From assembly GCA_017354895.1 (NCBI GenBank), contig CP071493.1:2666001-2730000 (forward strand): a stretch of DNA of 64,000 bases. Reading direction: 5' to 3'. The notes below the pieces were generated by a model. The model saw only the letters and a list, made by a program, of their open reading frames with translations, was not told the DNA's origin and ran no database searches. Position 1 is the first letter of the stretch. The number at the start of each line of letters is the position of its first letter. The position numbers and the translations under genes are program-made. Origin of the DNA: Podospora comata. Taxonomy: Eukaryota > Ascomycota > Sordariomycetes > Sordariales > Podosporaceae. Positions 14,001 through 25,934 of this stretch are shown piece after piece.

Positions 14001-14955
14001 TCCTGTTTGTTCTCCGATGACAACACCAACGACAGCCTGCTCCTCCGGCTGATAGACGACTTCCTCCTCATCACCACCTCCCTCCCCAAAGCAACCCAGT
14101 TCATCACAACAATGCACTCTGGCGTCCCCGCCTACGGCGTAACCGTCAACCCTTCAAAGTCCCTCGTTAATTTCCCCGTCACCATCAACGGCACCACTCT
14201 CCCAACCTTACAATCCAAAAACAACAACAGACCAGCTCAATTCCCCTACACGGGCCTATTCATCAACACCAAAACTCTCGAAATCTCCAAAGATAACACC
14301 GCTCTTACAGGTAACCCTAAAAGCGGTATTGACCCCCGTCCTTCTGTTGTTGTATTACCGTGCTACAAAAATACTAACAAAGCATTTACAGTCTTCAACT
14401 CTTTAACAGTAGAACACACCCGCCGCCCAGGCCGCAACTTTTCCCGCAAGGTCCTCGCCTCGTTCAAGCTCCAGTCGGGCATCCACCTTTTTGATACCAG
14501 CCTCAACTCGAGGCCCAAGGTGTTGGCCAACGCGTTTGCCGCCTTTGGGGTCTGCGCCAGGAAGATGTGGGCTTATGGGAGGTGTATGGGGAAGAAACGA
14601 CAGCCCGGTGGGGGGGTTGTTAAAGGTAGTTTATATCTTGGTGTAGACACGAAAGTGTTGGGTTTGCTGACACAAAACGGGGATAGATACTATCAGGTCA
14701 TTGATTGATGCTGCGTTTCTGCTGCTGACGAGCAAAAGCAGAAAGGAGAGGTGGCCGGGGTATGAGTGTATGGTTACAAAGGGGGAGGTGGCGTGGTTGG
14801 TGATGGTGGCTTTTAGACAGGTTCTTGTTAGGAAGCAGACGGGATACAGAGAGGTTGTGGTTTGGCTGCAGGAGGAGACGGTCAACTTGTCGAAGGGGAA
14901 GAAGGGGGTTGGTGTTGCGGGTTTAATCAAGATTGTTAGGGGAGTTGGGATCTGA
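11048..14955 (+). CDS. tert: Telomerase reverse transcriptase
   Basis: Catalytic subunit that copies the telomerase RNA template onto chromosome ends. Eight exons: 11048-11518, 11582-12059, 12130-12470, 12520-12870, 12924-13385, 13437-14310, 14392-14625 and 14687-14955, giving 1159 residues, a usual size for fungal TERT. All joins keep frame and the introns are 49-81 bp. Visible in order: TERT N-terminal region; motif T (FLIPLIRSNFYVTD) in exon 5; motifs 1 and 2 (LGLAHLRLVPKE); motif A (FAKVDVTAAYD, catalytic D742); a roughly 100-residue insertion typical of TERT; motif B' (KSGIPQGSVISSALCNYF); motif C (RLIDDFLLIT, D908 and D909); motif D (GVTVNPSKS); motif E (FPYTGLFINTKTLEI); then the C-terminal extension. 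All three catalytic aspartates are present, so the gene looks functional. The exon 3/4 join (donor GTAGGC) is the least certain. Intron 6 (14311-14391) is a multiple of three without a stop. The N-terminal start is the first Met of the frame and could be somewhat off. Confidence 0.95.
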
Positions 14956-15209
14956 TGGTTGAGATCGGGAGTTTGTTGGAAATGCTAGCAAGTGCGTTTA
15001 AAGCATGTTTATGATGCACATGTAGAAAGATTGAAATCGATAGATAATCTATGTCTGTACTGGTCTATCGCTAACCCAGATATGTTTGTAAATGCCTTGA
15101 ACCAAGTCCAGCTACTTCCCATCAAGTCTGTTTTATGTATATGCCCTTTATCCGCTACACCTTGACACCCGACCATTACCACACCAGCATCATCCTCTCG
15201 CACACCTTC

Positions 15210-16853
15210 TCAAAGCCTAAGCCCGCTCTCCCACCACCTGCCTTCAGGTCCCCACCACCATCTCAAGCCATACTCCTCGTCCAACCTCCACACATTTCCA
15301 TTATTCCCTCCCAGCATATCTCCATAACCCAAGATCTTTACCAACCATCTCACCGGCGAGAACGGCACAGGCTCAAACAACCAGATCCCCGCCCTGCTCA
15401 TATCATCAACAAGCCCCCAACCAGTCAACTGAAGCCACACAGCAACAACAACCAAGTTCCCTACCCTCCTCCACCTCGTCGAAAAGTTCCTCTCAATGAA
15501 CCCCCTAAAATACTGGCAAACAAAGCCCTGAACCAGCACCCCGACGCCCTGAGTGGCAAAAAACATAATTGGCGTCCAAAACTTGGTCGTAGGACTCATA
15601 GACGTCAACCCGCCACAGGCATGCATCAGCCCCGACAAGAAAAACGCAATCAATACCGTAACCACCGTCTTCGCCCTCGTCGGCTTCTTAGCCCGTCGCT
15701 CCTTATCATTGTCATACCCCTTTCCATTCACCTCCCCGTTGGTATCCCTCACCCTCAAAGCAGGCACCGTCTCCCCCGTAGCCACCACATCAAAAACCCA
15801 CTCCCCCGCCGCCGCGAACCCCCTCCTAAAACTCTGATGCCACCACGCCCCCCAAAACCCAGCCAGCCCTTTCTCCTTCACCATGTGAAACTCCCCAAAC
15901 AGACTCGGATACTGCCACAACTCCCCCTGCACCCCCAACAAATCCAACCCCCCCTTCCCAAGCACACAGTAATTAACCAACTGATAAATCGAATGAAAAT
16001 AAAACAATCCCGCCGCCACCCCCGTAATCCCCAAGATGCTCCTCCCCAAGCTCACCACCCCCATCGGCACCCCCTCCAGCGCCGAGGGCAAACTGTTGAT
16101 TTTCCAATGAGACGAGTGCACATACTCGGGCCCCAAAACAATATACGGATCCGCCCTCCCAAACGTAGTCCACACATCAATCACCACCCAACTCCACCCA
16201 ACCTGCCACAACCGATCCCTCACAAACTCCCTCCCCGTCTCACAAACCCAATACCCCTGCCTCGTCACCTTTTCCATCCTCCCCATCTCAACCGTTTGCC
16301 CCTGGCCCCCTCCCACTGTCGGAAACGGCGGGGACGGTATAGTACTAACAGCATAATTCCACCCCACCCCCCTAAAATTCAACAGCAAATCCCCCGCCCA
16401 TCCCACCCTCTTCCACCAACTCCCCTCCTCAGGGTAAAACTGCCATGTATACCCCCCCGTTTCCCCATCTCTCACAACACGCGCAGCATCCCACTGCGGC
16501 CGTGTAAACAACACCAGCGTCAACCCCCACACCGTCCCATGACAGGCAATCAACCCAACAGCATAACCAATCGCGACGTTGGAGCCAGAGGTGGTGAGTA
16601 GGAGTGTGTAATCGATGTACACGATCAAAATGGCGACCACCCACCTAAGGGAATATAGCCAGGGGCGGGATTTATGTGGGATGGAGAGGTAGAGCAAGGG
16701 GAGGAAGAGGGTGCCGAAGAAGGCGGAGGGGAGGACGAGGGGTTTGATCTTTCCGAGGGAGAGCTGGGTGTAAAAAAGGGTGCGGAGGTGAAAAATTTGA
16801 GCGGTGGGGAGGTGGTAGAGGGGGTCGTTGGGGTTGAGGGTGGTGGTGGTCAT
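15210..16853 (-). CDS. Wax-synthase-like membrane-bound O-acyltransferase
   Basis: Polytopic membrane protein of 547 residues in a single exon, of the fungal wax synthase-like MBOAT family, whose members move acyl groups to hydroxyls of lipids or secondary metabolites. Support: several long hydrophobic segments from about residue 35 onwards; the family signature FWGAWWHQSFRRGF (about 330-345); and the downstream conserved His in FLSGLMHACGG (about 407), presumed catalytic. It is convergent with TERT across only 254 bp. A 17-unit GAA repeat (CTT on this strand) lies about 110 bp upstream of the start codon. No biosynthetic gene cluster surrounds it, so a lipid role is as likely as a secondary-metabolite role, and the substrate is unknown. 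Confidence 0.85.
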   Translation of the reverse strand: MTTTTLNPNDPLYHLPTAQIFHLRTLFYTQLSLGKIKPLVLPSAFFGTLFLPLLYLSIPHKSRPWLYSLRWVVAILIVYIDYTLLLTTSGSNVAIGYAVGLIACHGTVWGLTLVLFTRPQWDAARVVRDGETGGYTWQFYPEEGSWWKRVGWAGDLLLNFRGVGWNYAVSTIPSPPFPTVGGGQGQTVEMGRMEKVTRQGYWVCETGREFVRDRLWQVGWSWVVIDVWTTFGRADPYIVLGPEYVHSSHWKINSLPSALEGVPMGVVSLGRSILGITGVAAGLFYFHSIYQLVNYCVLGKGGLDLLGVQGELWQYPSLFGEFHMVKEKGLAGFWGAWWHQSFRRGFAAAGEWVFDVVATGETVPALRVRDTNGEVNGKGYDNDKERRAKKPTRAKTVVTVLIAFFLSGLMHACGGLTSMSPTTKFWTPIMFFATQGVGVLVQGFVCQYFRGFIERNFSTRWRRVGNLVVVAVWLQLTGWGLVDDMSRAGIWLFEPVPFSPVRWLVKILGYGDMLGGNNGNVWRLDEEYGLRWWWGPEGRWWESGLRL

Positions 16854-17459
16854 GGTTTGGCGCCGGTGATGCTCGGATGGTGGTATATATGCACGAACGT
16901 TGGGCGGCTAGCGGGATGGTACCCCCTCTTTGCCGGACTGTCGGGTCAATGGTGGGGGAGTGAGAAGAAGAAGAAGAAGAAGAAGAAGAAGAAGAAGAAG
17001 AAGAAGAAGAAGAAAAACTGCAAAAAAAGTCAATTGAACAGTGTGTTCATTGTTTCGGGGGGGGGGAATGTAAGAGAAATCAATGAGGCGAAAATGTTGT
17101 GAGACATTTGCTCGAGTTCCCAAATTATATCGTCGCTGACACAGCCACTTGTTTTTGAGAACAGTGCCCAGTATGGGTACATCTTGCCTCCGCTACCAAC
17201 CAACTGCTCCGAGAGGCTGACCAACACCGACAACAAATGTATAAAAAAAATAAAAATAAAAATAAAAAATACAAAAAATGAAAAGTCACAATCTACCATG
17301 TGGCGTGGTTGTCTATATCATCATGAATTATTCGTCGCTAATGTCTAGTATTTGGTCACAGACTTTTGAGCTTGAATCGCAGCAAACGTTCTTTAGGATG
17401 GAGACGGGATGAAGGAGATCATTCTTTCCAAAAATTACTTGTCCTTTCCACATTGATGT
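16854..17459. other. Intergenic region with GAA microsatellite
   Basis: Promoter of the acyltransferase and 3' end of the Moco sulfurase gene, both on the minus strand. Contents: the GAA repeat listed separately, a 9-nt G run near 17058 and an A/T-rich tract of AAAAT units near 17239-17280. No gene is seen. Confidence 0.6.
16964..17014. repeat. GAA trinucleotide microsatellite, about 17 units
   Basis: Perfect GAA repeat on the plus strand, reading CTT on the strand of the adjacent acyltransferase gene, about 110-160 bp upstream of its ATG. Such tracts change length readily; any effect on the promoter is inference. Confidence 0.9.
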
Positions 17460-20001
17460 TTACACAAGTGTCCAGGAAGGAACAACCACATCCCCCACCC
17501 TCAAAGTGGGAAGTTGCGATTGGCTCGTCACTGCCATGTGCACCCCAAAAAAGACCTTGCCATCAAACCTCCTCGTCTTTGACAATGTCACAAACGGCTC
17601 CTGGCTCTTTCCCGCCGTGTCCTGGTTGATGCATACCATGTGACATCTCCTGCAAGACCCCAACATCTCAAACCTGTGACCACCATCTCCTATTTTCAGA
17701 TGTGACCACGAGTCTTCGGCGTAGGGCTCTATCGAACCTTGTAAGCCTTGTGAGGCCGGGGCAATCACAACATTGGCTCGGAAAACATCTGGAGAGATTT
17801 CTCCCTTGTGGTTACCTGTCCTCCTGATCTCGTCATTGAGGGCATCCAGACTCGGAAGAGTGATAGCCAGTATGGGACTTTCATTGGACAATAATATGCG
17901 TCGTTCTTGGCCACTTCTTTCCGTGTCCGAGTCTGGTGGTGATGGTGGACGGTCTCTGGGAAACGAGCCAGGAAGTCGTGGTGTTTGATGAGAGGGTGTT
18001 GCCAATGGAAGTTGATGCTTCTGAAGATGAGCTTTTGAATGCCGCATACTTTTTCCTTGGCCTCCTGGGGGAAATCTGGCCAGCATGCAGGGCACTCCGA
18101 GGGCACCCGAGAAGAAATCATTGACCTCGTTCGAGACGTATGTTTGCGCTTGGATTTCCTCGCCACAGACTCGTGATGATCGCGACCCTAGTGTCGTTGG
18201 TTGCCGAAACAAGGAAGGGTTCTTAGAGAGTGGTATGCTTATTTCTCTAGGCTGGTGCGGTGGAAGTTGTCCGGCATATCTGACCCTTAGCTCGCCTCGA
18301 TCGAAATCCAGTGTTGGCCGTACAAGTGCCATCTTTGGGTATCTCTTTTGGCTCAGAGCTTGACCAGTGCCTTGGTGAACCAGACACCATTCTCGATCCC
18401 AAGCAAGGCCTTCTGGTCGGACTTCCCAATCAACTCCTGGAGGAACCTGGAAATGACCGCAGCTTTTGATAGGGTATATACTTATACTGTGAACGCAAAG
18501 ATCGGCCCGACTTGATTGCTGGGTTGTGTGTGATGTAAGAGGTGGTGGCAGAGTCAAGTCCTGGTAGAACTCTGTAATAAAGTCCACGAATGCATCGACA
18601 TCTGAGATAGTACTCATGGCTCCAAGGCTCGCTCGAATGACGCCAGTCGGTTTTCCGGCCATAATGTCATTGTCGGTTCCGCACCGAAAGCCAGAGCTAA
18701 AGTTTTGCCTCATCTCCCAAGGCTCGAGACCAAGAGCTGAAGCGATACCTCCAGGGTTGCACACACCACCTGTGCGGATATGGAAGCCCTTTAGGGTAGC
18801 CAGCTTCTCGACTTCGGCCAGGCTCACCCATGCATTTTGGTTGTTTCGGATATTGAAGGCTACCACAGGACCACTACCCGCTTGTGGGTTAGGTTCTGGT
18901 GAATAGATGGTGCAGACCGGCCCGCCGTTCCCATGTCGTATTGACCGAAGACCGCGGTCCAGTCTTTGATGTAAAAACGCCGTATGTTGTGATACCTCCT
19001 TCATCGTACCGAACAATTGTTTTTGAACGTCCAGAGCAGCATCGAGCGCGATGATGTTGTGAATAGGTAATGTTCCATGTTCCAGACGCTCATGTAAGAA
19101 CTGGCTCTTAGGGGCGTGCCACTGCTCCTTCACGCAAACAACAACCATATCGACAGTGCCGCCTCCGAAATACTTCATCGTATTGAAGACTTCTTCCGCT
19201 TGGCGTCTTACAAGCAGAGCACCTAGATCCGGGAAGCCGAATATCTTGTAGAAGCTCAAGACTATGAAGTCAGGGGCTCGCTCGACAGAACTGAGGTCGA
19301 GCGGTGAGGAACACACATATGCTGCCGCATCCAGTAAAGTGTATGTCCTATTCCTCGATACATCTGTGCTGCAGCGGATCGTGTCTGACCACCGCAGAGG
19401 CAACCGACTGCCATCCATATTAGATTGCGCAGGGTATGCAAATAGAGTCGGTCTGTCCTCATGGCCTTCAAATGGGGTTTGACCCGTTGCCCATTCTTCA
19501 ACCTGTCTGTCGTCCAGACAGAGGCTATTTCGAGCCTCTTCCCGAACACCGACTAGACTGGTGTGACTCGCCTGATGATACGCATAGTTGAATCCATCAG
19601 GAGCAGCTCTCAGGGCATCTACAACAAGCTTGATTCCAGCTGTCGCATTGGCCACGAACACCACATCAAAGTCAGCAGGGTCAGCATTGAAGAACTGGAG
19701 CACTCGGAGCCGAATATCTTCAATCCTCGATGTTGAAAGCTGGGATGAGCTGGATCCAGAGTGGGGATTGCCATAAAGGTTCGATGTCATATCTCGGACG
19801 AACGAGTCCATCAATGCTTTGGGGTATGGCGTCGTCCCAGCATGATCAAGATAAACGGACCCTGACATCATTAGCCAAATCTGCTTGTCAAGTTGCTAGA
19901 TAGCTAGGAGCGATACCTTTGAGCATAGGGTACTCCTCATCTCGAAAGGCCTCCACTTTGGCATTGTAGCCGCTTGTCATCGCATTGTTGGACTTGTCCA
20001 T
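17460..20001 (-). CDS. hxB: Molybdenum cofactor sulfurase
   Basis: Supplies the terminal sulfur ligand to the molybdenum cofactor of xanthine dehydrogenase and aldehyde oxidase-type enzymes. Two exons, 20001-19917 and 19861-17460, give 828 residues. The 55-bp intron (donor GTATCG, branch GCTAATG, acceptor TCAG) joins EEYPMLK to GSVYLDHAGTTPYP, as expected for the family. The N-terminal half is a PLP-dependent cysteine-desulfurase fold with the PLP lysine in SFYKIFGFPDLGALLVR (about residue 232) and the persulfide cysteine in GGVCNPGG (about 395). The C-terminal half has MOSC_N and MOSC domains, including GSCRRCHMVCINQDTG-like text near the end and a Pro/Ser-rich linker. Length and order match fungal HxB and animal MOCOS. 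A Met eight codons downstream of the chosen start is an alternative. Divergent from Cdc6. Confidence 0.95.
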
Positions 20002-20697
20002 CGCCGCCCAACTGATTCAGCCAACCCAGGTCTCCAAAATCCAAGTACTTTCTCTATCCTGGCCTGTCCTTCAACCTTGCCAACAAGTCGCAAAAGTCGC
20101 AGCATCTAGGAAGTGAGCTGCAACAAGAAGAGAAACAGCAATAGCAACAAGACATTTTGAAGAGGCAAACAACGAACCCGGCCGAGCCCCAAGTCCCCGA
20201 TAAGAAGCGGATGTCATCGGCTCCCGGCCGGCAGCGCCTGGGTACGGAGTTCGCCCCCTTCCACTTGACGTGGTTTTGTCATTGTCGCATGCGGGGAAGC
20301 GGGGAGCAGTTGGAGAAACCCCCACGAACCACAAGCCACACTTTATCAGCCACAGAAGCTGCAACGCCTCGGTTGAGGTTCGCGTTGCAGGTGGAGCTCC
20401 AGCCACCAAAATTTAATTGAAACGCGCCGAAGCGCGCGACAAAGGCCCCACCCAAGACGCGCATTGTCGCGTTTCACAGGGGGGTGTGGAATTACTGTGG
20501 AATTGGAAGGCGCGACAGATCCCGAAAGAGACAAGAGCTCCATTTCACAATGCCAGGGCCCTCCTGCCTAACAATTATTTTCACCTTGTCTTTTTACTGT
20601 TGCCATCGCCAACAACTCCTTCCTCCGCGGGATCTCAGCCATCGTCAACTTGTGTACTTCGTCACTAGCGCTTGCCAAAAGTAAACAAGCCGGCAAA
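20002..20697. other. Divergent promoter region hxB / cdc6
   Basis: 696 bp between two divergent start codons, so it carries both promoters. I saw only short, unconvincing reading frames. GCGCG-type motifs occur around 20422-20515 (for example GACGCG and CGCGAC), which resemble MluI-box-like elements used by G1/S genes; that assignment to cdc6 is inference. Confidence 0.45.
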
Positions 20698-22754
20698 ATG
20701 GTATCTCCCACTCTTGGAAAGAGAACCCGGAGTTCAAAGGAGAACTCAGGTTTGTTACTCCCGTACCTCAAGGTCAAAGAGGCAGTGACAACTGACAGTT
20801 CTTTTGATCTACAGAGTCAGCAATCACCTTTGACCTTCCTGCCAAGCGCACTCGACGAACCCTTCGAAGCGCCACCATTGCGGATGAGCCAGAAGCCGAA
20901 AAGGAGAACGACATTGTAATAGCGGAAGACGAAGATGCGAGCGACGAGACTGGCGAGACACAAGAAAAGAAGACAACCTGGCAAGAAAAGACCTTCAAAG
21001 ATGTGCAAAAGACGCCCTCAAAATCACTCGCCAGACGAGCCTCGGTGGCCAGCACAGTCAAGAGCTCCGCCATCCCTCCCGTCACGCCTTCAACACCGCG
21101 TCACTACGATGTCTTCTCCAAGGGCGTCACAACCACTCCCCGGCACCGGGTCATGTCGGTTGGAAAGTTCTCCAAGCGCATGACACCCTCGACACCCCTC
21201 ACCCCGTCCTCCGTTCAAACAGTCTACCACCAAGCGCGTCAGCTTTTCTCCCGCAGCGCGGACCCAGGGCAGCTCATCGGACGCGACGACGAAAGGGCGA
21301 AGATGAAGGGATTCCTCAGCCGGTGCACCACCTCCAAACCAAGCGGCTGCCTCTACGTCAGCGGGCCCCCCGGCACAGGCAAATCCGCCATGGTCAACCG
21401 CATCACCGACGAGACCGTCTCCGAGTCTGCTGACTCTTCCATCAAAAAAGCCTACATCAACTGCATGTCAGCCAAGTCCTCCAAGGACCTGTACTATACC
21501 CTCCTCGACCAGCTCGTTACCCCCGAAGACCAGGAGACCGACCTCTCCGATACCGACGTGGTCGAAGCCCTGCAGAAACTCTTCGTCCCCAAAAAGAAGT
21601 CGGCCTCGAACAAGGTGTATCTGATTGTCCTTGACGAAATCGACCACATCCTCACCCTCGACCCGGAGTCTTTGTATCGTGTATTCGAATGGTCTCTCCA
21701 GCCCACCGGCAGCCGACTCCTCATGGTCGGAATTGCCAACGCCCTCGACCTAACAGATCGCTTCCTCCCCCGCCTCAAATCCCGGAACCTCAAGCCAGAA
21801 ATCCTCCCGTTCTTGCCATACACAGCCCCCCAAGTCAAAAACATCATCACCACCCGGTTAAAATCCCTCTTGCCAGCAGACCACCCAGACCAGAACTTTA
21901 TCCCCTTCTTCCACCCGGCCGCCATTGAGCTCTGCTCCCGAAAAGTCTCGACCCAAACCGGTGATCTCCGCCGTGCTTTTGAGGTCTGCCGGCGGGCTAT
22001 CGATCTTGTCGAATCTGAAACCAGGTTAAAGCACGAGAATGAAATCAAGGAGAACATGCTGCAAATGTCGCCGTCACGAAAGGTCCTGGGGGAGAAGCAC
22101 AATTTTTCTCTTCCCAAGCCGGGGCAGCAGAGCAGCGTGTCTGGGCAGCTTATCAAGGCGTTGCAGGTGCTGACGGTGGAGACGGCGCCGAGGGTGTCAA
22201 TTGGGCACTTGAACAAGGTTACTGCTGCGGCTTTCAGCAACGGGACTATGCAGCGGTTGAAGGTGTTGAATCTTCAGCAAAAGGCGGCGCTGTGCTCGCT
22301 GCTGGCGATTGAGAAGCGGAATCGGGAGAGGGTTTCTTCTCAAGTTGGTGGTGGTACGCCGAGTAAGAATTTGCCTGCGGCGCCGACGGTGAAGGCGCTG
22401 TTTGAAAGTTATACGAGGCTTTGCAAGACGGACTCGGTGTTGCATCCGTTGAGCTCTTCCGAGTTTAGGGAGGTGGTGGCGAGCTTGGAGATGGTGAGTT
22501 TGATTGCCGAGGTGGATGGGAAGATGGGCTCTTTTGGTGGGAGCGGGACGCCGGGGGGTTTGGCGAGGACGCCGAGCAGGAGGGGGAAGAAGAAGGATGT
22601 TTTTGGGATGGGGGATATGAAGGTTGGATTGGTGGCTGATGAGAGGAGGGTGGCGAGCTGTGTTGGGTTTAGGGAGATGGAGGGGGTTGTGGAGGGGGAG
22701 GGGAGGGGGCAGGGGATTTTGAGGAGGGTGTTGTCGGGGGAGGGGTTGGAGTAG
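20698..22754 (+). CDS. cdc6: Cdc6/Cdc18 replication licensing AAA+ ATPase
   Basis: Loads the Mcm2-7 helicase on ORC-bound origins. Two exons, 20698-20749 and 20815-22754, give 663 residues; the 65-bp intron (GTTTGT...CTACAG) follows residue 17 and keeps frame. The N-terminal 170 residues are basic and disordered with a cluster of Ser/Thr-Pro sites (PVTPSTPRHYD, RMTPSTPLTPSS), the usual CDK targets of Cdc6. The AAA+ core has Walker A GPPGTGKS (about 200), Walker B VLDEIDHIL (about 288) and sensor-1 GIANALDLTDR (about 315). A winged-helix region follows (about 520-610, LFESYTRLCKTD). The last 60 residues are Gly/Arg-rich. The alternative, Orc1, is unlikely because there is no BAH domain. Confidence 0.93.
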
Positions 22755-23258
22755 GTGGTCGATGAGAGGAAGAAGAAACGGTTGTTTTATATATGGTTCT
22801 GGCTGGTTCTGGAGTTTATTAAACCGGGTTTGGCTTGCGGAGTTGGTGGCTGGCTGCTGGGTTTTCAGTTGGGGGGGGGAAATTGGCGCGGGTTGTATGA
22901 ACATGGTTGAAATGGGGAGTTGTATAAAATAGCATACATAGGGCATGGCGTAGTGTTTACTCCGTTTGAGGGGTTGAGAGGGAGATATTTTTAATACTGA
23001 GAGACTACCAGTGTAGTGAAATACAAAAGTTGACAACACACATCTGACATCTATCTCATATCCAAATATTCGAGTTCACACACACACATACAGAGCATGA
23101 AGGGATTGGCTCAATAATATTTCATGTCTTTATAACAATTGTATAAATCATCCATCAATCATTCTACATATTTCCTCTTTTGCCTGCTAAAACATTTCAA
23201 CTTTGTATAAACCAATGACATGCAAAACCACATTTTCCCATCGCCCCCAAGAACAAGC
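22755..23258. other. Convergent 3' region cdc6 / MMSDH
   Basis: 504 bp between two converging genes, A/T-rich after about 22990. It contains a 9-nt G run near 22872 and a CA repeat near 23079-23089. No gene is seen; expected content is polyadenylation signals for both neighbours. Confidence 0.6.
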
Positions 23259-25082
23259 CTAAGAATGAGTAGGCATGGCCACATCCGCCTTCTTGCTAAT
23301 CGCATCCTCGGCGCTCCACATGGCCGTCACCGTCTTGAGCTGCGTGTAAAAGTTGATCCCCGGCTTCCCGTAGAACGTGCTCGCGCCGCCGCCCGCAATG
23401 CTCTTCTTGTTGCCCGTGAAGCTGAACATGGGAAGGGGCACAGGAATAGGGACGTTGATCCCGACCTGTCCAGCCTCAATCTTGCGTCTGAACGTCTCGG
23501 CCGTGGGACCGCTCCTCGTAAAGATGGCAACACCGTTGCCGTACTCGTTCTCATTGATCAGATCGATTGCTTCGTCCAACGTGTCAACGTTGAGGCAAAC
23601 GAGGACAGGGCCAAAGATCTCCTCCTTGTAGCACTTCATGTCCTTGGTGACGTTGGAGATGATGGTAGGAGCGACCCAGTTGCCGTTGGGGTACTTGGGT
23701 GGCTTGAAGCCCCTCCCATCAAGAAGGATAGTGGCACCCTCTTCCTCGGCCGAGGCGATCAACCCCTCGATACGCTCCTTGCTCTGAGGGGAGATGACAG
23801 GCCCCAAATCAGCGCCCTCTTCAAACCCACCATTCACCTGCAGAGCCTTTGCCCGCTCGGCAAGCTCGGGAAGCCACTCTTTCGTCTCGCCCACCATGAC
23901 AAGAGTCGACAAGGCCATGCAGCGCTGACCCGCGGCGCCAAAGGCAGCACCGACCACCGCGTTGAGGAACTGGTTCTTGTTGCAGTCTGGGAGGACAGCA
24001 GCGTGGTTCTTGGCCCCGAGGTTGGCCTGGACACGCTTGCCGTTGGCGGAGCCGCGCGAGAAGATGTACTCGCCCGCCTTGTTGCCGCCGACGAAGCTGA
24101 CAGCCTTGATGGCGGGCTCGTCGAGGATGAAGTTGACTGTGCGGTGGGCGCCGTGGACAATGTTCACCACGCCCTCGGGGAAGCCCGCCTTCTTGGTGAG
24201 CTCGGCGAGGATCATGGCCGCGCCGGGGTCGCGCTCTGAGGGCTTGAGGATGAGCGTGTTGCCCGTGATGGTCGCCACAGGGATACACCAAAGCGGAATC
24301 ATAGCCGGGAAGTCTACATCACACACACACGATTAGCCAACCTTTCCCTTTTCCCTCTTGAACAGGAACAACTCACTAAAGGGGCAGATGGCAGCCACAA
24401 CCCCCAACGGCTCCCTATAAGTCCTAGTCTCCATATCCTTCGCAACCTCCAAAACCTCCCCCTTCAACAACTCCGGCGCCCCGCAAGCCGCCTCAGCAAC
24501 CTGCAACCCCCTCAGCACATCCCCCTTCGAATCCGCAAACGTCTTCCCCTGCTCCAGCGTAATGCTCGCCGCCAACCTATCCCAATTCTCCCTAATCAAC
24601 CCCACAAACTTGAACATGATCTGCTGCCTGTGCAGCACGCTCGTCGCGCTCCAGCTCTTGAACGCCTTCTCCGCCGCCGCCACCGCAGCCTTTAGCTCCT
24701 CGTCCGTGTTCTGCGGGACCCGGGTAATCAACTCGTTCGTGGCCGGGTCGTGCAGGTCAATGTACTGCGAGGTGGCCGACTTGACGAATTCGTTGTTGAC
24801 GAACCAGGGGGTGTCGTACGCCGTCTGGAGCTTCTCGTGCGTGGTGGGGAAGTTGGTCGCCGTGCTGGCCAGGCCGTAGGCCGAGGCGGTTCCGGCGGGA
24901 CGAAGGTGCTGAGCGGTGGCGTGTATCCTCCTCACGGCGGCGGCCGAGGCCGAGTGGGTGCTGTTCTTCGAGGGAGCCATCCTGAGTGCTGGAGACGAAG
25001 AACCCAACAGAGCGCTGGCTGATCGTTGCGAGGACGAGAAATGGGAGGAAGCCACAGCAGCTCGGGATGCGAAACGACGCAT
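23259..25082 (-). CDS. Methylmalonate-semialdehyde dehydrogenase (acylating), mitochondrial
   Basis: Oxidises malonate and methylmalonate semialdehydes to acetyl-CoA and propionyl-CoA in valine, pyrimidine and inositol breakdown. Two exons, 25082-24377 and 24313-23259, give 586 residues. The 63-bp intron (GTGAGT...TGTAG) joins VVAAICPF to [12 protein letters not shown], a diagnostic block of this ALDH6 family. The first 60 residues are Arg/Ser/Ala-rich and nearly free of acidic residues, consistent with a mitochondrial presequence. The NAD-fold block [18 protein letters not shown] and the nucleophile Cys in [12 protein letters not shown] (about residue 366) are present, and the C-terminus [17 protein letters not shown] is typical. 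A longer in-frame start exists 19 codons upstream, but [10 protein letters not shown] gives a better presequence. Confidence 0.95.
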
Positions 25083-25934
25083 GTTGAAAGGGAGAAGTCC
25101 AAAATGGTTGGCCCGATGGGGCGGTATAGGATAGGACACGGGTTGGATGTGACAGCGGTCAATAGCTTGTCGAACTAGGTAGGCCGGCTTCTATATTAAC
25201 CCCCGAATGGTTTGCTGCAGCTTTGCGAATTCGCCCCTGCTCGACTGGCTGTCCAAAACTGCAGATGTCTTGAAAGACTGTCCCCCCTTTATCCGTCCCC
25301 CCAGCGACACCGCAGGGGGGAATGCCGCTTTAAAGACCGGACGTGAGGAGGGGAACTGAGCGGGTGAGCTTCCCCGCCATGCCATGGCCTCTTGCCTCCC
25401 TTCTCCGCAGCTCCAGTAAGCCGCGGCCTGCCGAACTCCAATCGGATGCTGCACAAGCAACCTGTCAACAGGTTTAGACTGGGGACGAAGCTCTCATGGG
25501 TCCTGCCAAGACGAAATCTGGGGTATCAAAACACAGGGAGCTTCCAAGTCAAGGCAAGGCTGGAGGAGCTCGTTGTCCACTTCTGTCCACTTGATCAGAT
25601 ACTCGTTAGATAGCGTGATAGCGCGATAGCATGAGCACTCGCACAAAACTATGACCATCAGTAACTAACGCCGTTGTATTTTCTCACGCATGCCTATAAA
25701 ATACATTTACGCCTGGATACACCTGCCCAAATCAAGAAAAAACAGAAGAACGAAAAAACATGTGCTCTTGCAATCAAGTCAAGTCGCCCATTTTCCTGAT
25801 AACATCCGGATCACGTCACGTTCTGCATGACTGCCGGTTCCTGTCCTTTTGATATTAACGGTATCCGAGACTACCTCGTGGTATCTGGGTATAAATCCTC
25901 CTCTCTCAAAATCCCCTTTTCATTTACTCCAGCC
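25083..25934. other. Intergenic region MMSDH / calnexin
   Basis: 852 bp holding the MMSDH promoter (right of 25082) and the calnexin 3' region. Two C/T-rich stretches occur around 25280-25400. No supported gene. Confidence 0.6.

Noticed and set aside
15135-16601. Long open frame (488 codons) on the plus strand opposite the acyltransferase gene
   Set aside because: Pro/His/Arg-rich mirror of the GC-biased membrane-protein gene on the other strand; no domain.
21494-22240. 248-codon minus-strand frame inside cdc6
   Set aside because: Antisense shadow of the AAA+ domain coding sequence.
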